Source: Streptococcus oralis
Lineage (GTDB): Bacteria > Bacillota > Bacilli > Lactobacillales > Streptococcaceae
DNA length: 64,000 bases
Direction: 5' to 3'
Assembly: GCF_016127915.1 (NCBI RefSeq)
Contig: NZ_CP066059.1
Span: 1,136,001 to 1,200,000, forward strand
Of the stretch, positions 38,532 to 47,529 are shown in pieces; the first letter of the stretch is position 1, and the number at the start of each line of letters is the position of its first letter. Below the pieces are notes generated by a model. The model was given only the letters and a program-made list of their open reading frames with translations. It had not been told where the DNA came from and did no database searches. The position numbers were made by a program, and so were the translations under genes.

Positions 38532-39235
38532 TGCGGTATATTACAGTAGAGGACTTGTCTTTCTATTATGACAAAGAGCCTGTCCTCGAGCACATCAACT
38601 ACAGTGTTGATAGTGGGGAGTTTGTCACCCTGACTGGTGAAAATGGAGCTGCCAAGACGACGCTTATCAAGGCGAGTCTAGGCATTTTGCAGCCGAGGCT
38701 TGGCAAGGTAACCATCTCAAAGACAAATACTCATGGGAAAAAGCTTAGAATAGCTTATCTTCCCCAGCAGATAGCTAGTTTTAATGCTGGCTTTCCAAGT
38801 ACAGTTTATGAATTTGTCAAGTCGGGTCGCTATCCGCGAAAGGGCTGGTTCCGTCGCTTGAATGCCCATGATGAGGAGCATATCAAGGCTAGTCTAGATT
38901 CAGTTGGTATGTGGGAACACCGTGACAAACGAATTGGTTCCCTTTCGGGAGGGCAAAAGCAACGAGCAGTGATTGCCCGGATGTTTGCTTCTGACCCAGA
39001 TATCTTTGTCTTGGATGAGCCGACGACAGGGATGGATGCTGGAAGCAAAAATGAATTTTACGAACTCATGCACCATAGTGCCCACCATCATGGCAAGGCT
39101 GTTTTGATGATTACCCATGACCCTGAGGAGGTCAAGGACTATGCGGATCGCAATATCCATCTGGTTCGTAACCAAGATTCGCCATGGCGTTGTTTCAACG
39201 TTCACGAAAGCGACCAGGAGGTGGACCATGCTTAG
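38531..39235 (+). CDS. adcC: Zinc ABC transporter ATPase AdcC
   Basis: 234 residues. Walker [13 protein letters not shown] carries Ala for the usual Gly/Ser before Lys but keeps the Lys-Thr; signature [14 protein letters not shown], Walker [13 protein letters not shown] and switch MITHDPEE are present. It overlaps adcB by 8 nt. Confidence 0.95.
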   Translation: MRYITVEDLSFYYDKEPVLEHINYSVDSGEFVTLTGENGAAKTTLIKASLGILQPRLGKVTISKTNTHGKKLRIAYLPQQIASFNAGFPSTVYEFVKSGRYPRKGWFRRLNAHDEEHIKASLDSVGMWEHRDKRIGSLSGGQKQRAVIARMFASDPDIFVLDEPTTGMDAGSKNEFYELMHHSAHHHGKAVLMITHDPEEVKDYADRNIHLVRNQDSPWRCFNVHESDQEVDHA

Positions 39236-40034
39236 TTTGTTATCTTATGACTTCATGCAGCGTGCCTTCTTGGCGGTCATTGCCATGAGTCTCTTTTCTC
39301 CGGTTCTTGGGACCTTCCTTATCTTACGTCGTCAGAGTCTCATGAGTGATACTCTCAGTCACGTTTCCTTGTCAGGGGTTGCCTTTGGTCTGGTTTTGGG
39401 AATTTCTCCAACTATTTCAACCATTGCTATCGTCTTGATTGCTGCGGTCTTTCTGGAGTATCTCCGTACAGTCTATAAGAACTTTATGGAAATCGGGACA
39501 GCCATCCTCATGTCTACAGGGCTTGCAGTGTCTCTTATCGTGATGAGTAAGGGTAAAAGTTCGAGCTCCATGAGTTTGGACCAATATCTCTTTGGGTCTA
39601 TTGTGACCATTAGCCAGGAGCAGGTGATTTTCCTCTTTGCCATTGCTGCGGTCGTTTTACTCTTGACTTTCTTATTCTTGCGACCAATGTATATCCTGAC
39701 CTTTGATGAGGACACGGCCTTTGTGGATGGCTTGCCCGTTCGTACTATGTCCATCCTCTTTAACATGGTGACAGGGGTGGCCATTGCCCTTATGATTCCA
39801 GCAGCAGGAGCCCTTTTGGTATCGACCATTATGGTCTTGCCAGCTAGTATTGCCCTTCGTCTGGGGAAAAACTTCAAATCCGTTATGTTGCTAGCCAGTG
39901 CTATTGGATTTTTGGGAATGGTAGCAGGACTTTACATTTCCTACTATGCAGAAACCCCTGCCAGCGCTAGTATCACCATTATCTTTGTAGCTGTCTTTTT
40001 GTTAGTCAGCCTACTGAAACGTTTTATCAAATAG
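39228..40034 (+). CDS. adcB: Zinc ABC transporter permease AdcB
   Basis: 268 residues, ZnuB-type permease with about seven to eight membrane helices (ABC-3 family). Start ATG 39228 ([17 protein letters not shown]) is the family start, although the frame is open back to 39117 inside adcC. It forms the channel of the AdcABC importer. Confidence 0.95.
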   Translation: MLSLLSYDFMQRAFLAVIAMSLFSPVLGTFLILRRQSLMSDTLSHVSLSGVAFGLVLGISPTISTIAIVLIAAVFLEYLRTVYKNFMEIGTAILMSTGLAVSLIVMSKGKSSSSMSLDQYLFGSIVTISQEQVIFLFAIAAVVLLLTFLFLRPMYILTFDEDTAFVDGLPVRTMSILFNMVTGVAIALMIPAAGALLVSTIMVLPASIALRLGKNFKSVMLLASAIGFLGMVAGLYISYYAETPASASITIIFVAVFLLVSLLKRFIK

Positions 40035-40043
40035 GAGAATGAA

Positions 40044-41549
40044 ATGAAAAAAATTAGCTTACTACTAGCTAGTCTATGTGCCTTGTTTTTAGTGGCTTGT
40101 TCCAATCAAAAACAGGCAGATGGGAAGCTAAATATCGTAACAACCTTTTACCCTGTCTACGAATTTACCAAGCAAGTCGCAGGAGATACTGCTAATGTAG
40201 AACTTCTAATCGGTGCTGGTACAGAACCTCACGAATACGAACCGTCTGCCAAGGCAGTTGCCAAAATCCAAGACGCGGATACCTTTGTCTATGAAAATGA
40301 AAATATGGAAACTTGGGTTCCAAAATTGCTAGAATCCTTGGATAAGAAAAAAGTGAAAACCATCAAGGCGACAGGTGATATGCTGCTCTTGCCAGGTGGT
40401 GAGGAAGAAGAGGAAGGGCATGATCATGGTGGTGAGGGTCACCATCACGACTACGATCCCCACGTTTGGCTTTCTCCAGCACGCGCCATCAAACTGGTAG
40501 AGCATATCCGTGACAGTTTGTCAGCAGACTATCCTGATAAAAAAGAGACTTTTGAGAAGAATGCTGCTGCCTATATTGAAAAATTGCAAGCCTTGGATAA
40601 GGCCTACACAGATGGTTTGTCTCAAGCTAAACAAAAGAGCTTTGTGACCCAGCACGCCGCCTTTAACTACCTTGCCTTGGACTACGGTCTCAAGCAAGTA
40701 TCCATCTCAGGTCTCTCACCAGATGCAGAACCATCAGCAGCACGTTTGGCAGAATTGACCGAGTATATCAAGAAAAACAAGATTTCTTATATCTACTTTG
40801 AAGAAAATGCCTCACAAACCCTCGCCAATACCCTCTCAAAAGAAACGGGCGTCAAACTAGATGTGCTTAATCCGCTAGAAAGTCTGACAGAAGAAGCAAC
40901 CAAGGCCGGTGAGGACTATATCTCCGTCATGGAGAAAAACCTCAAGGCTTTGAAGCAGACAACAGACCAAGAAGGACCAGAAATCGAGCCTGAAAAAGCA
41001 GAGGATACGAAGACAGTTCACAATGGTTACTTTGAGGATGCAGATGTCAAAGACCGTACCTTGAGTGACTATGCTGGAAACTGGCAATCTGTCTATCCTT
41101 TCCTTGAAGATGGTACTTTCGATCAAGTCTTTGACTACAAGGCTAAGTTGACTGGCAAGATGACCAAGGATGAGTACAAGGCCTACTATAGAAAAGGCTA
41201 CCAGACAGATGTGACCAAGATTAACATCACGGATAACACTATGGAATTTGTTCAAGGTGGCCAAAGTAAGAAATTCACCTACAAGTATGTCGGCAAGAAA
41301 ATCTTGACTTATAAGAAAGGCAATCGTGGGGTGCGCTTCCTCTTTGAAGCGACAGATGCGGATGCTGGACAGTTCAAGTATGTTCAGTTTAGTGACCACA
41401 ATATCGCCCCAGTTAAAGCAGAACATTTCCATATCTTCTTTGGAGGTACTAGCCAAGAAGCCCTCTTTGAAGAGATGGATAACTGGCCAACCTACTACCC
41501 AGATAACCTATCTGGACAAGAAATCGCCCAAGAAATGTTGGCGCATTGA
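40044..41549 (+). CDS. adcA: Zinc-binding lipoprotein AdcA with ZinT domain
   Basis: 501 residues. Lipoprotein signal FLVACSN; ZnuA-like cluster A-I domain with a His/Glu-rich loop (EEEEEGHDHGGEGHHHDY, residues about 118-135) and metal ligands around GTEPHEYEPS, TQHAAFNY and YFEENAS. The C-terminal ZinT domain starts about residue 325 (TLSDYAGNWQSVYPF) and contains HNIAPVKAEHFHIFFG. It captures zinc for AdcBC. Confidence 0.96.
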   Translation: MKKISLLLASLCALFLVACSNQKQADGKLNIVTTFYPVYEFTKQVAGDTANVELLIGAGTEPHEYEPSAKAVAKIQDADTFVYENENMETWVPKLLESLDKKKVKTIKATGDMLLLPGGEEEEEGHDHGGEGHHHDYDPHVWLSPARAIKLVEHIRDSLSADYPDKKETFEKNAAAYIEKLQALDKAYTDGLSQAKQKSFVTQHAAFNYLALDYGLKQVSISGLSPDAEPSAARLAELTEYIKKNKISYIYFEENASQTLANTLSKETGVKLDVLNPLESLTEEATKAGEDYISVMEKNLKALKQTTDQEGPEIEPEKAEDTKTVHNGYFEDADVKDRTLSDYAGNWQSVYPFLEDGTFDQVFDYKAKLTGKMTKDEYKAYYRKGYQTDVTKINITDNTMEFVQGGQSKKFTYKYVGKKILTYKKGNRGVRFLFEATDADAGQFKYVQFSDHNIAPVKAEHFHIFFGGTSQEALFEEMDNWPTYYPDNLSGQEIAQEMLAH

Positions 41550-41560
41550 TGCAAGAGAGA

Positions 41561-41586
41561 ATCCCGCAAATCTGCGGGATTTTTTG
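41561..41586 (+). terminator. Terminator of adcRCBA
   Basis: ATCCCGCA/TGCGGGAT stem (41561-41580), 4-nt loop, then TTTTTT. Confidence 0.9.
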
Positions 41587-41820
41587 CTAGAAACGATTAT
41601 CTGAGTAGGCTGTGGGTGTTATAGTACCACAGTTGTGCTGTTCACGATGTGATAAAGCAGTCATTTTCTACTTGCTGATTCTCACTAGCTGGCGAATACA
41701 AAAGCTACGATTGTACAAACTATAGAATCTTTTCAGGGGATTTAGGAAGTCATCTTAGTCATATTGACGCTGCTATCGCTTTTTGTTATAGTCAAGGAGA
41801 GAACAGTCTGGAACAATAGT

Positions 41821-41841
41821 TTATTCACAGTCTGTGGATAA
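41821..41841. repeat. Dyad 1: inverted pair of DnaA-box 9-mers
   Basis: TTATTCACA (41821-41829) and TGTGGATAA (41833-41841, perfect box on the minus strand) face each other across 3 nt. The first differs from the TTATCCACA consensus at one position. Confidence 0.75.
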
Positions 41842-42028
41842 GTCTAGGGGGAAATGACATATAACTCGGGGTGTTGAAGTATACTGATGATAGTTCTGTA
41901 TATTAGTGACTTTCTGGAAAGCTAGTAGAAACCCTAGTACAGAGCTATTTGATAAAGGTCTGTTTAGGGTGACAGGTCCAAAGTCTAAGAGCTGGCTTCT
42001 GGAGAAGCTGGTTTTTAGGTATGCTTTC

Positions 42029-42049
42029 TTATCCACAAGTTGTGGATAA
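42029..42049. repeat. Dyad 2: inverted pair of perfect DnaA-box 9-mers
   Basis: TTATCCACA (42029-42037) and TGTGGATAA (42041-42049) face each other across 3 nt. A weaker box-like TGTGAACAA follows at 42053-42061. Dyad 2 begins 208 bp after dyad 1. Confidence 0.8.
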
Positions 42050-42080
42050 CTTTGTGAACAAGAGAAAGAGATACGAGATG

Positions 42081-43760
42081 ATGACGAAAATAAAACCACA
42101 TGGACCATTACCAAGTCAGGCCCAGCTAGCTTATTTAGAGGATGAACTAGCTGCCTTTATCCATTTTGGTCCCAATACCTTTTATGACCAAGAATGGGGA
42201 AGTGGGCAAGAGGATCCCAAGCGCTTTAATCCAACCAAGTTGGATGCGCGTGAATGGGTTCGAGTACTAAAAGAAACAGGTTTTAAAAAGCTGATTTTGG
42301 TGGTGAAACACCACGATGGTTTTGTGCTCTACCCGACAGCCCATACAGATTATTCGGTTAAGGCCAGTCCTTGGAGGGATGGAAAGGGGGACTTGCTTCT
42401 CGAGGTTTCTCAAGCTGCAACAGAGTTTGACATGGATTTGGGAGTGTATTTGTCTCCTTGGGATGCCCACAGTCCCCTCTATCACGTGGACCGAGAAGCG
42501 GATTACAATGCCTACTATCTGGCTCAATTGAAGGAAATCTTGTCAAATCCTGCCTATGGGAATGCCGGTAAGTTCACTGAGGTGTGGATGGATGGTGCTC
42601 GAGGCGAAGGGGCCCAGAAGGTCAACTATGAGTTTGAGACTTGGTTTGAAACCATTCGTGACTTGCAGGGCGATTGTTTGATTTTCTCAACTGAAGGGAC
42701 CAGTATCCGCTGGATTGGAAATGAACGAGGCTATGCAGGGGATCCCTTGTGGCAAAAAGTCAAGCCAGACCAGTTGGGGACAGAGGCGGAATTAGATTAT
42801 CTACAGCACGGTGACCCCTCGGGAACGCTGTTTTCAATCGGTGAGGCAGATGTTTCTCTTCGGCCGGGCTGGTTTTACCATGAGGATCAGGATCCTAAGT
42901 CTCTGGAGGAGTTGGTCGAAATCTACTTTCACTCGGTAGGGCGGGGAACTCCACTCTTGCTTAATATCCCACCGAACCAAGATGGCCTCTTTGATGAAAA
43001 GGATATCCAGCGTCTCTATGAATTTGCTGCCTACCGTGACGAGCTATATAAAGAAGATTTGGCTTTGGGAGCCACGGTATCTGGCCCTGCTCTATCACCA
43101 GACTTTGCCTGTTCTCATCTGACAGATGGACGGAAGACCAGTTCTTGGGCAAGTGATGCAGAGTTGCCAATCCAATTAGAGCTCGATTTAGGGGCACCTA
43201 AAACTTTTGATGTGATCGAGCTGAGAGAAAATTTGAAGCTGGGGCAACGCATCGCTGCTTTCCATGTTCAGGTAGAGTTGGATGGTGTCTGGCAGGAGTT
43301 TGGTTCTGGCTATACTGTTGGCTACAAACGTCTCTTACGAGGATCAGTCGTTGAGGCGCAGAAGATACGTGTGACCATTACAGAGGCGCAGACTTTGCCT
43401 TTGTTGACCAAGATTTCGCTCTATAAAACACCTACCTTGTCGAAAAAAGAAGCTGTTCAGCAACTAGAGTTCTCAGAAAAAAGTCTGGCTGTGACCAAGG
43501 GAGAAAATGTCCACTTTACAGTGAAGCGAAGAAAATCTAGCAGTCCTTTGGAAGCTAAGATTTCGATTCAACCAGGGACAGGTGTGCATGGTGTCGCTTA
43601 TCGGGACGAGATTCAAGTCCTTGCGTTTCAAGTTGGCGAGACTGAAAAAAGGCTGACGCTACCAACCTTGTATTTTGCAGGAGATAAAACCTTGGACTTT
43701 TATCTGAATTTGATGGTAGATGGGCAGCTGGTTGACCAGCTTCAGGTCCAAGTTTCATAA
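42081..43760 (+). CDS. GH29 alpha-L-fucosidase
   Basis: 559 residues. The (beta/alpha)8 catalytic domain has FIHFGPNTFYDQEWG, VVKHHDGFVLYPT and the nucleophile aspartate in FTEVWMDGARGEG; a C-terminal galactose-binding-like sheet region follows (about 345-460, KTSSWASDAELPIQLELDLG). There is no signal peptide, so it works in the cytoplasm on imported fucosylated glycans. It resembles pneumococcal SP_2146 (recalled). The frame opens at 42021, but the upstream codons overlap the DnaA-box dyad and lack homology, so ATG 42081 (or 42078) is preferred. Confidence 0.9.
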   Translation: MTKIKPHGPLPSQAQLAYLEDELAAFIHFGPNTFYDQEWGSGQEDPKRFNPTKLDAREWVRVLKETGFKKLILVVKHHDGFVLYPTAHTDYSVKASPWRDGKGDLLLEVSQAATEFDMDLGVYLSPWDAHSPLYHVDREADYNAYYLAQLKEILSNPAYGNAGKFTEVWMDGARGEGAQKVNYEFETWFETIRDLQGDCLIFSTEGTSIRWIGNERGYAGDPLWQKVKPDQLGTEAELDYLQHGDPSGTLFSIGEADVSLRPGWFYHEDQDPKSLEELVEIYFHSVGRGTPLLLNIPPNQDGLFDEKDIQRLYEFAAYRDELYKEDLALGATVSGPALSPDFACSHLTDGRKTSSWASDAELPIQLELDLGAPKTFDVIELRENLKLGQRIAAFHVQVELDGVWQEFGSGYTVGYKRLLRGSVVEAQKIRVTITEAQTLPLLTKISLYKTPTLSKKEAVQQLEFSEKSLAVTKGENVHFTVKRRKSSSPLEAKISIQPGTGVHGVAYRDEIQVLAFQVGETEKRLTLPTLYFAGDKTLDFYLNLMVDGQLVDQLQVQVS

Positions 43761-43763
43761 AAG

Positions 43764-43796
43764 AAGAACCTTTGCATGATGCAAAGGTTCTTTTGG
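43764..43796. terminator. Convergent terminator between GH29 and GH92 genes
   Basis: Perfect 13-bp stem AAGAACCTTTGCA/TGCAAAGGTTCTT (43764-43792) with a TGA loop; serves both strands. Confidence 0.9.
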
Positions 43797-45884
43797 TTAT
43801 GAGTGACTTGGCAACCAGCTGAGGGTGAAGGTCAGTTGCTCAGCTTTCAAGAGGTCTTGGTGTTGGATGCTAGATACTGGGGTCTTGTCCAGTCGGCATT
43901 CTTTGACAAAGTTGAAATGGCTGTGGTTTTGCTCAGTATGAATATCCAACCATTTATTTTCCTTAGCCAGGTAGATACGGAGGTGGTCAAAGAGAGGGAT
44001 TCCGAGATCATAGCTGGGTTTGCCCGGACAGATCGGGTAGAATCCAAGAGCTGACCAGATGTACCAGGCTGAGAGACTGCCATTGTCTTCATCGCCAGGA
44101 TAGGCTTGCCAGCTTGGGTGAAAGGCTTTCTGACGCAAGGTTTTGATGAGTATAGCAGTGTAGTCAGGGTAGTCGCTGTAGCGAAAGAGATATGGAATGT
44201 GGAAGCTAGGCTGGTTAGAGATGGCGAGTTGTCCAAAGGGAGCTGTTGCCATCTCGCTCATTTCATGAATCTCGTAACCATAACCAGTCGTCTCAAAGAG
44301 GGGAGCATCCTGACAGGCTTTCAAAAGATAGTTGCTAAAGGCTTCTTTTCCGCCCATAAGTTGTCGCAAACCTGGGATGTCGTGGAGGACCCCTAAAGTT
44401 GCTTGAATGGCTGAGCATTCGGCGTAGTCGCGTCCCCAACTATAAGGAGAGAAGTCAGGGCGAAAGTTTCCTTGATTGTCTCGCGCTCGCATGTAGCCCG
44501 TTTCAGTGTCAAATAGATGGTGGTAATTTTGGGACGAAGTTCTATAAGTTTCCGCGATGTCATTCTGACCAAGCTTTTCGGCACAGTTGGCGATACAAAA
44601 GTCGCTATAGGCATAGTCTAGGGTGTGGCTGACGCTTTCGTGGTGGTCGGTAGAGAGGTAGCCCAGCTCTTGGTATTGGGCTAGTCCGTGACGACCATTG
44701 ATCCTCAGAGGGTCGGACTTAGTGGCTGTTTTAAGCATAGCCTGGAGGAGTTCTTTCTCTAAATCGGGAGCCATGTCCTTGCAGGCGCTATCTGCGATAA
44801 CGCCATCTAGCAGAGTACCAGGCATCATGCCACGTTCATCTGGAGCTAGCCACTTTGGAAGAAATCCGGTATTGCGGTAGCTATTGAGGAAGCCTTCTAA
44901 AAAGCGGTGGTAGTGTTCTGGTATGATAAGGGCAAAGAGGGGAAATGTAGTCCGGAAGGTATCCCAGAAACCATTGTTGCTAAAGAGGACACCGGGCTTG
45001 ACAGTACCAGTAGCCAGATCCATGTGGATGGCTTGTCCTGATTCATTAACCTCATAAAAAGTCTGAGGGAAGAGGAAGAGTCTGTAAAGGCAGTGGTCAA
45101 AGAAGGTTCGGTCAGCCTCTCCTGTCTCGATAACGTCAAAACGATGGAGGAGTTCTTCCCAATCTGCTTTTGCATTTGCTTTGCAGTTATCAAAGTCCGT
45201 TTGAGGTAGATTAAGCAGAGCTTGAGATGGAGAGATAAAGGAAGTCGCTAGTTGGATCTCAGCATGACTGTCTGCTAAGTCAATTCGCCAGTCTCCCTCT
45301 TCTTGGCTGACAGCAAGAATATCTGTATTCATTTGTAGGGCAGTAAACAGTATCAGAGGACTTTTGTTGGTCTCTGTTTTACCTTCTTGTCTTAGGGCCA
45401 GAGTTCGCTTATCTACTTGCTCCACTGTCAGTTCATCTGCTGCGTGAAGATAGAGGGAGAGGGCTTTACCTTGCTTTTGCTCTAGGCGAATAGAAGCACC
45501 GTAGCAAGTCGGAGTAAGCTGGCTTTCAACTTGATAGCGCAGGGAGAAAATCTTCAGATAATGGGGTTGGAAAGAGGCTTTGTCCGTATCATAGGAAGAC
45601 TGACGATGGAATAGGCTGTCTCCCACAAGCTGGCCTGTGACAGGTGTTAGGAGTAGCCAAGAATAGTCGCCAATCCAAGGACTTGGTTGATGAGTCAATC
45701 GAATCCCCTGAAAAATGGGCATATGTGGATCAAAGAACCAAGCTCCCTCCTGGTCACTAGTCTGGGGAACAAAATAATTCATCCCAAAAGGAACGCCCGT
45801 GTAAGGCAGGGTATTCCCCCGAGAAAAGGCATGTTTGCTGGCAGTTCCAAAGCGGGTATCGATGGTTTCAAGTAGTGGTTTCAT
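43797..45884 (-). CDS. GH92 alpha-mannosidase
   Basis: 695 residues, calcium-dependent inverting exo-alpha-mannosidase family acting on high-mannose N-glycans (alpha-1,2 linkages in the pneumococcal relative). GH92 features: DTRFGTASKHAFSRGNTLPYTGVPFGM, NNGFWDTFRTTFPLFALI, and the catalytic region YPGDEDNGSLSAWYIWSALGFYP. No signal peptide is seen, consistent with intracellular action. It is on the minus strand while the rest of the locus is on the plus strand. Confidence 0.92.
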   Translation of the reverse strand: MKPLLETIDTRFGTASKHAFSRGNTLPYTGVPFGMNYFVPQTSDQEGAWFFDPHMPIFQGIRLTHQPSPWIGDYSWLLLTPVTGQLVGDSLFHRQSSYDTDKASFQPHYLKIFSLRYQVESQLTPTCYGASIRLEQKQGKALSLYLHAADELTVEQVDKRTLALRQEGKTETNKSPLILFTALQMNTDILAVSQEEGDWRIDLADSHAEIQLATSFISPSQALLNLPQTDFDNCKANAKADWEELLHRFDVIETGEADRTFFDHCLYRLFLFPQTFYEVNESGQAIHMDLATGTVKPGVLFSNNGFWDTFRTTFPLFALIIPEHYHRFLEGFLNSYRNTGFLPKWLAPDERGMMPGTLLDGVIADSACKDMAPDLEKELLQAMLKTATKSDPLRINGRHGLAQYQELGYLSTDHHESVSHTLDYAYSDFCIANCAEKLGQNDIAETYRTSSQNYHHLFDTETGYMRARDNQGNFRPDFSPYSWGRDYAECSAIQATLGVLHDIPGLRQLMGGKEAFSNYLLKACQDAPLFETTGYGYEIHEMSEMATAPFGQLAISNQPSFHIPYLFRYSDYPDYTAILIKTLRQKAFHPSWQAYPGDEDNGSLSAWYIWSALGFYPICPGKPSYDLGIPLFDHLRIYLAKENKWLDIHTEQNHSHFNFVKECRLDKTPVSSIQHQDLLKAEQLTFTLSWLPSHS

Positions 45885-45934
45885 AAAAAAGCTTTCTGTA
45901 GAGGTTTTTGTTTAGTATAACATGAAATTGCCAA

Positions 45935-45977
45935 TAACCGAATTTTAAAAAGTAAATGCCCCTATAAATTTCGGTTA
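45935..45977. repeat. Inverted repeat in the divergent GH92 / membrane-protein promoter region
   Basis: TAACCGAA (45935-45942) and TTCGGTTA (45970-45977) are exact inverted copies 27 bp apart. They sit between two divergent starts and may be operator halves. A minus-strand -10-like TATACT lies near 45913-45918. Confidence 0.5.
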
Positions 45978-46041
45978 ATAATTTACAAATATTCATTCTT
46001 TTGTTAGAATGGAGACAATAAAAAAGAAAAGGGGATTTTTT

Positions 46042-47400
46042 ATGAGTGATTCGGTAAATAATGTGAATAACGAAGAATCTGTAGAGAAGGTTGAAAACAC
46101 GCCTGTAGAGGACGTGGAGTCAGTTGATACTCAAGAACCAGAAACTGTGGAAGAAACTGCTTCTGAGCAAGCAAAAGATGACCAATCTGAAGAAGTGGTG
46201 GAAGAGAAAGATTCTAAGCCAGAACAGAAAGAAGATGCAAAAGCTTCAGCTGAGGCTTCAGTTCAACAAGTCGTTGAAAAAACCAAAGGATTGTTTGCAA
46301 CGAAACGCAAAGAAATCATTGCAGCTCTTGTGGCAGTAGCCGTTATTATTGTGGCATTTGTGGGATACAATGTTATCCAGTCACAACCAAAAAGCTTAAT
46401 TGGCGACGTCAAAGTTGAGTTTTCAGGTTATGAAGAATCTGGAACGGTAACTTATAATAGTCAAGATATTGCTGAGAAAGTAGCAGAAATAGCATACCAA
46501 AAAGTAGGCTTTAATAAGGATCAGGCAGCTGGTTTGGCTAAAAAAGACCCTATTATTTACGCAGAAGTGTCAAGAGATGGCAAGTTGGCGTCTAAATTGA
46601 TGCAAGCAGAAGCGATGATTAGTAGTGTCCATTATGAATTTGACAAAACAAATGGTCTCAAAAATGGGGACGAAGTTACATTCACCGTAACAACAAGCTC
46701 AAAGAACTCACCATTTAAAGCTGAAAAGAAAACTTTCAAAGTTGAAAACTTGAAAGAATATGAGAAGGTATCAACGGCTGATTTGCTCAAAGAAACTCCT
46801 GTGACATTTACTGGATTTAATGGGTATGGTATAGCGTCTATTACAGAAAATCCTAATAAAGACGACTATTTCAACTTTGAAGATAACAAACGTCCGACAA
46901 ACTTGAAGAACGGAGATACAGTTACTCTTACTGTTAGTGCGACCTATATCAATGAGTTAAAATCAAAAGGAAAAGTTGTTGACAACAATAAGGTCGAGGT
47001 GACTGTTGAAGGGTTGAAAGACTTAAAAGATGTGAAGAACTTTGCGGATCTTCTGAAAAAGAATGATGATTACAGCAAGTCTGAAAATCAAAATAGTTCC
47101 TTTAGCACCTACACTTTAGAGTCACAAGGCAGTTATTTGAAAGTCATCCCAGAAGAGAATAAAAAATCAAATGGGAAAGTTTCGTTGATAACAGTTTATA
47201 AAGTAACTTGGTCAAGTGGCAATTCAAAAGAAGTTCGTTACAAATACTATGGTTATCAAGCTTACCTTTTGAAGGACAATAATCTTGATCTTGATGCTGC
47301 TTCTAAAGTATCAAGTTGGGGATCAAAAGATTTAGAAGGTCTAAAAGCTGAACTGGCTACCGAAGGTTATAAGGTTTACGAAGAAAAGAAAAGTGAATAG
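46042..47400 (+). CDS. Single-pass membrane protein with acidic cytoplasmic tail, function unknown
   Basis: About 452 residues. Residues 1-85 are highly acidic and low-complexity (NNEESVEKVENT, EEVVEEKDSK). One membrane helix follows (about 92-112, IIAALVAVAVIIVAFVGYNVI), then a lysine/serine-rich extracellular part of about 340 residues with at least two beta-rich repeats (GDVKVEFSGYEESGTVTYN and VTFTGFNGYGIAS, each followed by KNGDEVTFTV or KNGDTVTLTV). This resembles TcaA/YvbJ-like type II membrane proteins, but I cannot name it. ATG 46042 follows AGGGG; the longer frame from 46009 lacks a site. Its location inside a glycosidase locus is unexplained. Confidence 0.75.
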   Translation: MSDSVNNVNNEESVEKVENTPVEDVESVDTQEPETVEETASEQAKDDQSEEVVEEKDSKPEQKEDAKASAEASVQQVVEKTKGLFATKRKEIIAALVAVAVIIVAFVGYNVIQSQPKSLIGDVKVEFSGYEESGTVTYNSQDIAEKVAEIAYQKVGFNKDQAAGLAKKDPIIYAEVSRDGKLASKLMQAEAMISSVHYEFDKTNGLKNGDEVTFTVTTSSKNSPFKAEKKTFKVENLKEYEKVSTADLLKETPVTFTGFNGYGIASITENPNKDDYFNFEDNKRPTNLKNGDTVTLTVSATYINELKSKGKVVDNNKVEVTVEGLKDLKDVKNFADLLKKNDDYSKSENQNSSFSTYTLESQGSYLKVIPEENKKSNGKVSLITVYKVTWSSGNSKEVRYKYYGYQAYLLKDNNLDLDAASKVSSWGSKDLEGLKAELATEGYKVYEEKKSE

Positions 47401-47402
47401 AA

Positions 47403-47432
47403 AAGTTGGGGAGAGCCCCAACTTTTTTTTCA
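47403..47432 (+). terminator. Terminator of the membrane protein gene
   Basis: AAGTTGGGG (47403-47411) pairs with CCCCAACTT (47416-47424), AGAG loop, then TTTTTT. Confidence 0.9.
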
Positions 47433-47444
47433 TAAGTTTGTTTC

Positions 47445-47488
47445 AAAACGCCTTTAGTTTGTGTATATCTTTTGGAGGCGTTTTTTTT
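47445..47488 (+). terminator. Second hairpin before the GH125 gene
   Basis: AAAACGCCT (47445-47453) pairs with AGGCGTTTT (47476-47484), loop about 22 nt, then a T run that leads into TATACT (47489-47494), the likely -10 of the GH125 gene. It may be an additional terminator or a regulatory site. Confidence 0.5.
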
Positions 47489-47529
47489 TATACTGAACAT
47501 GAAACTTGTTTGAAAGAGGAAACTGCACG

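Larger units (their letters stand above)
41587..42080. other. Gene-free stretch with paired DnaA-box dyads
   Basis: About 490 bases between the adcA terminator and the fucosidase gene contain no supported ORF, tRNA or IS. The most distinct content is two 21-bp dyads (41821-41841 and 42029-42049), described separately. No strong promoter for the downstream gene could be settled; TATACT at 41880-41885 is a weak candidate. Confidence 0.6.

Noticed and set aside
40875..41456. 193-codon minus-strand ORF inside adcA
   Set aside because: It overlaps the conserved ZinT domain coding sequence and has no ribosome-binding site.
41821..42061. Chromosomal origin of replication
   Set aside because: No dnaA, dnaN or AT-rich unwinding region is adjacent; gene order (adc, then fucosidase) is not that of oriC. 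A DnaA-box cluster outside oriC is the safer reading.
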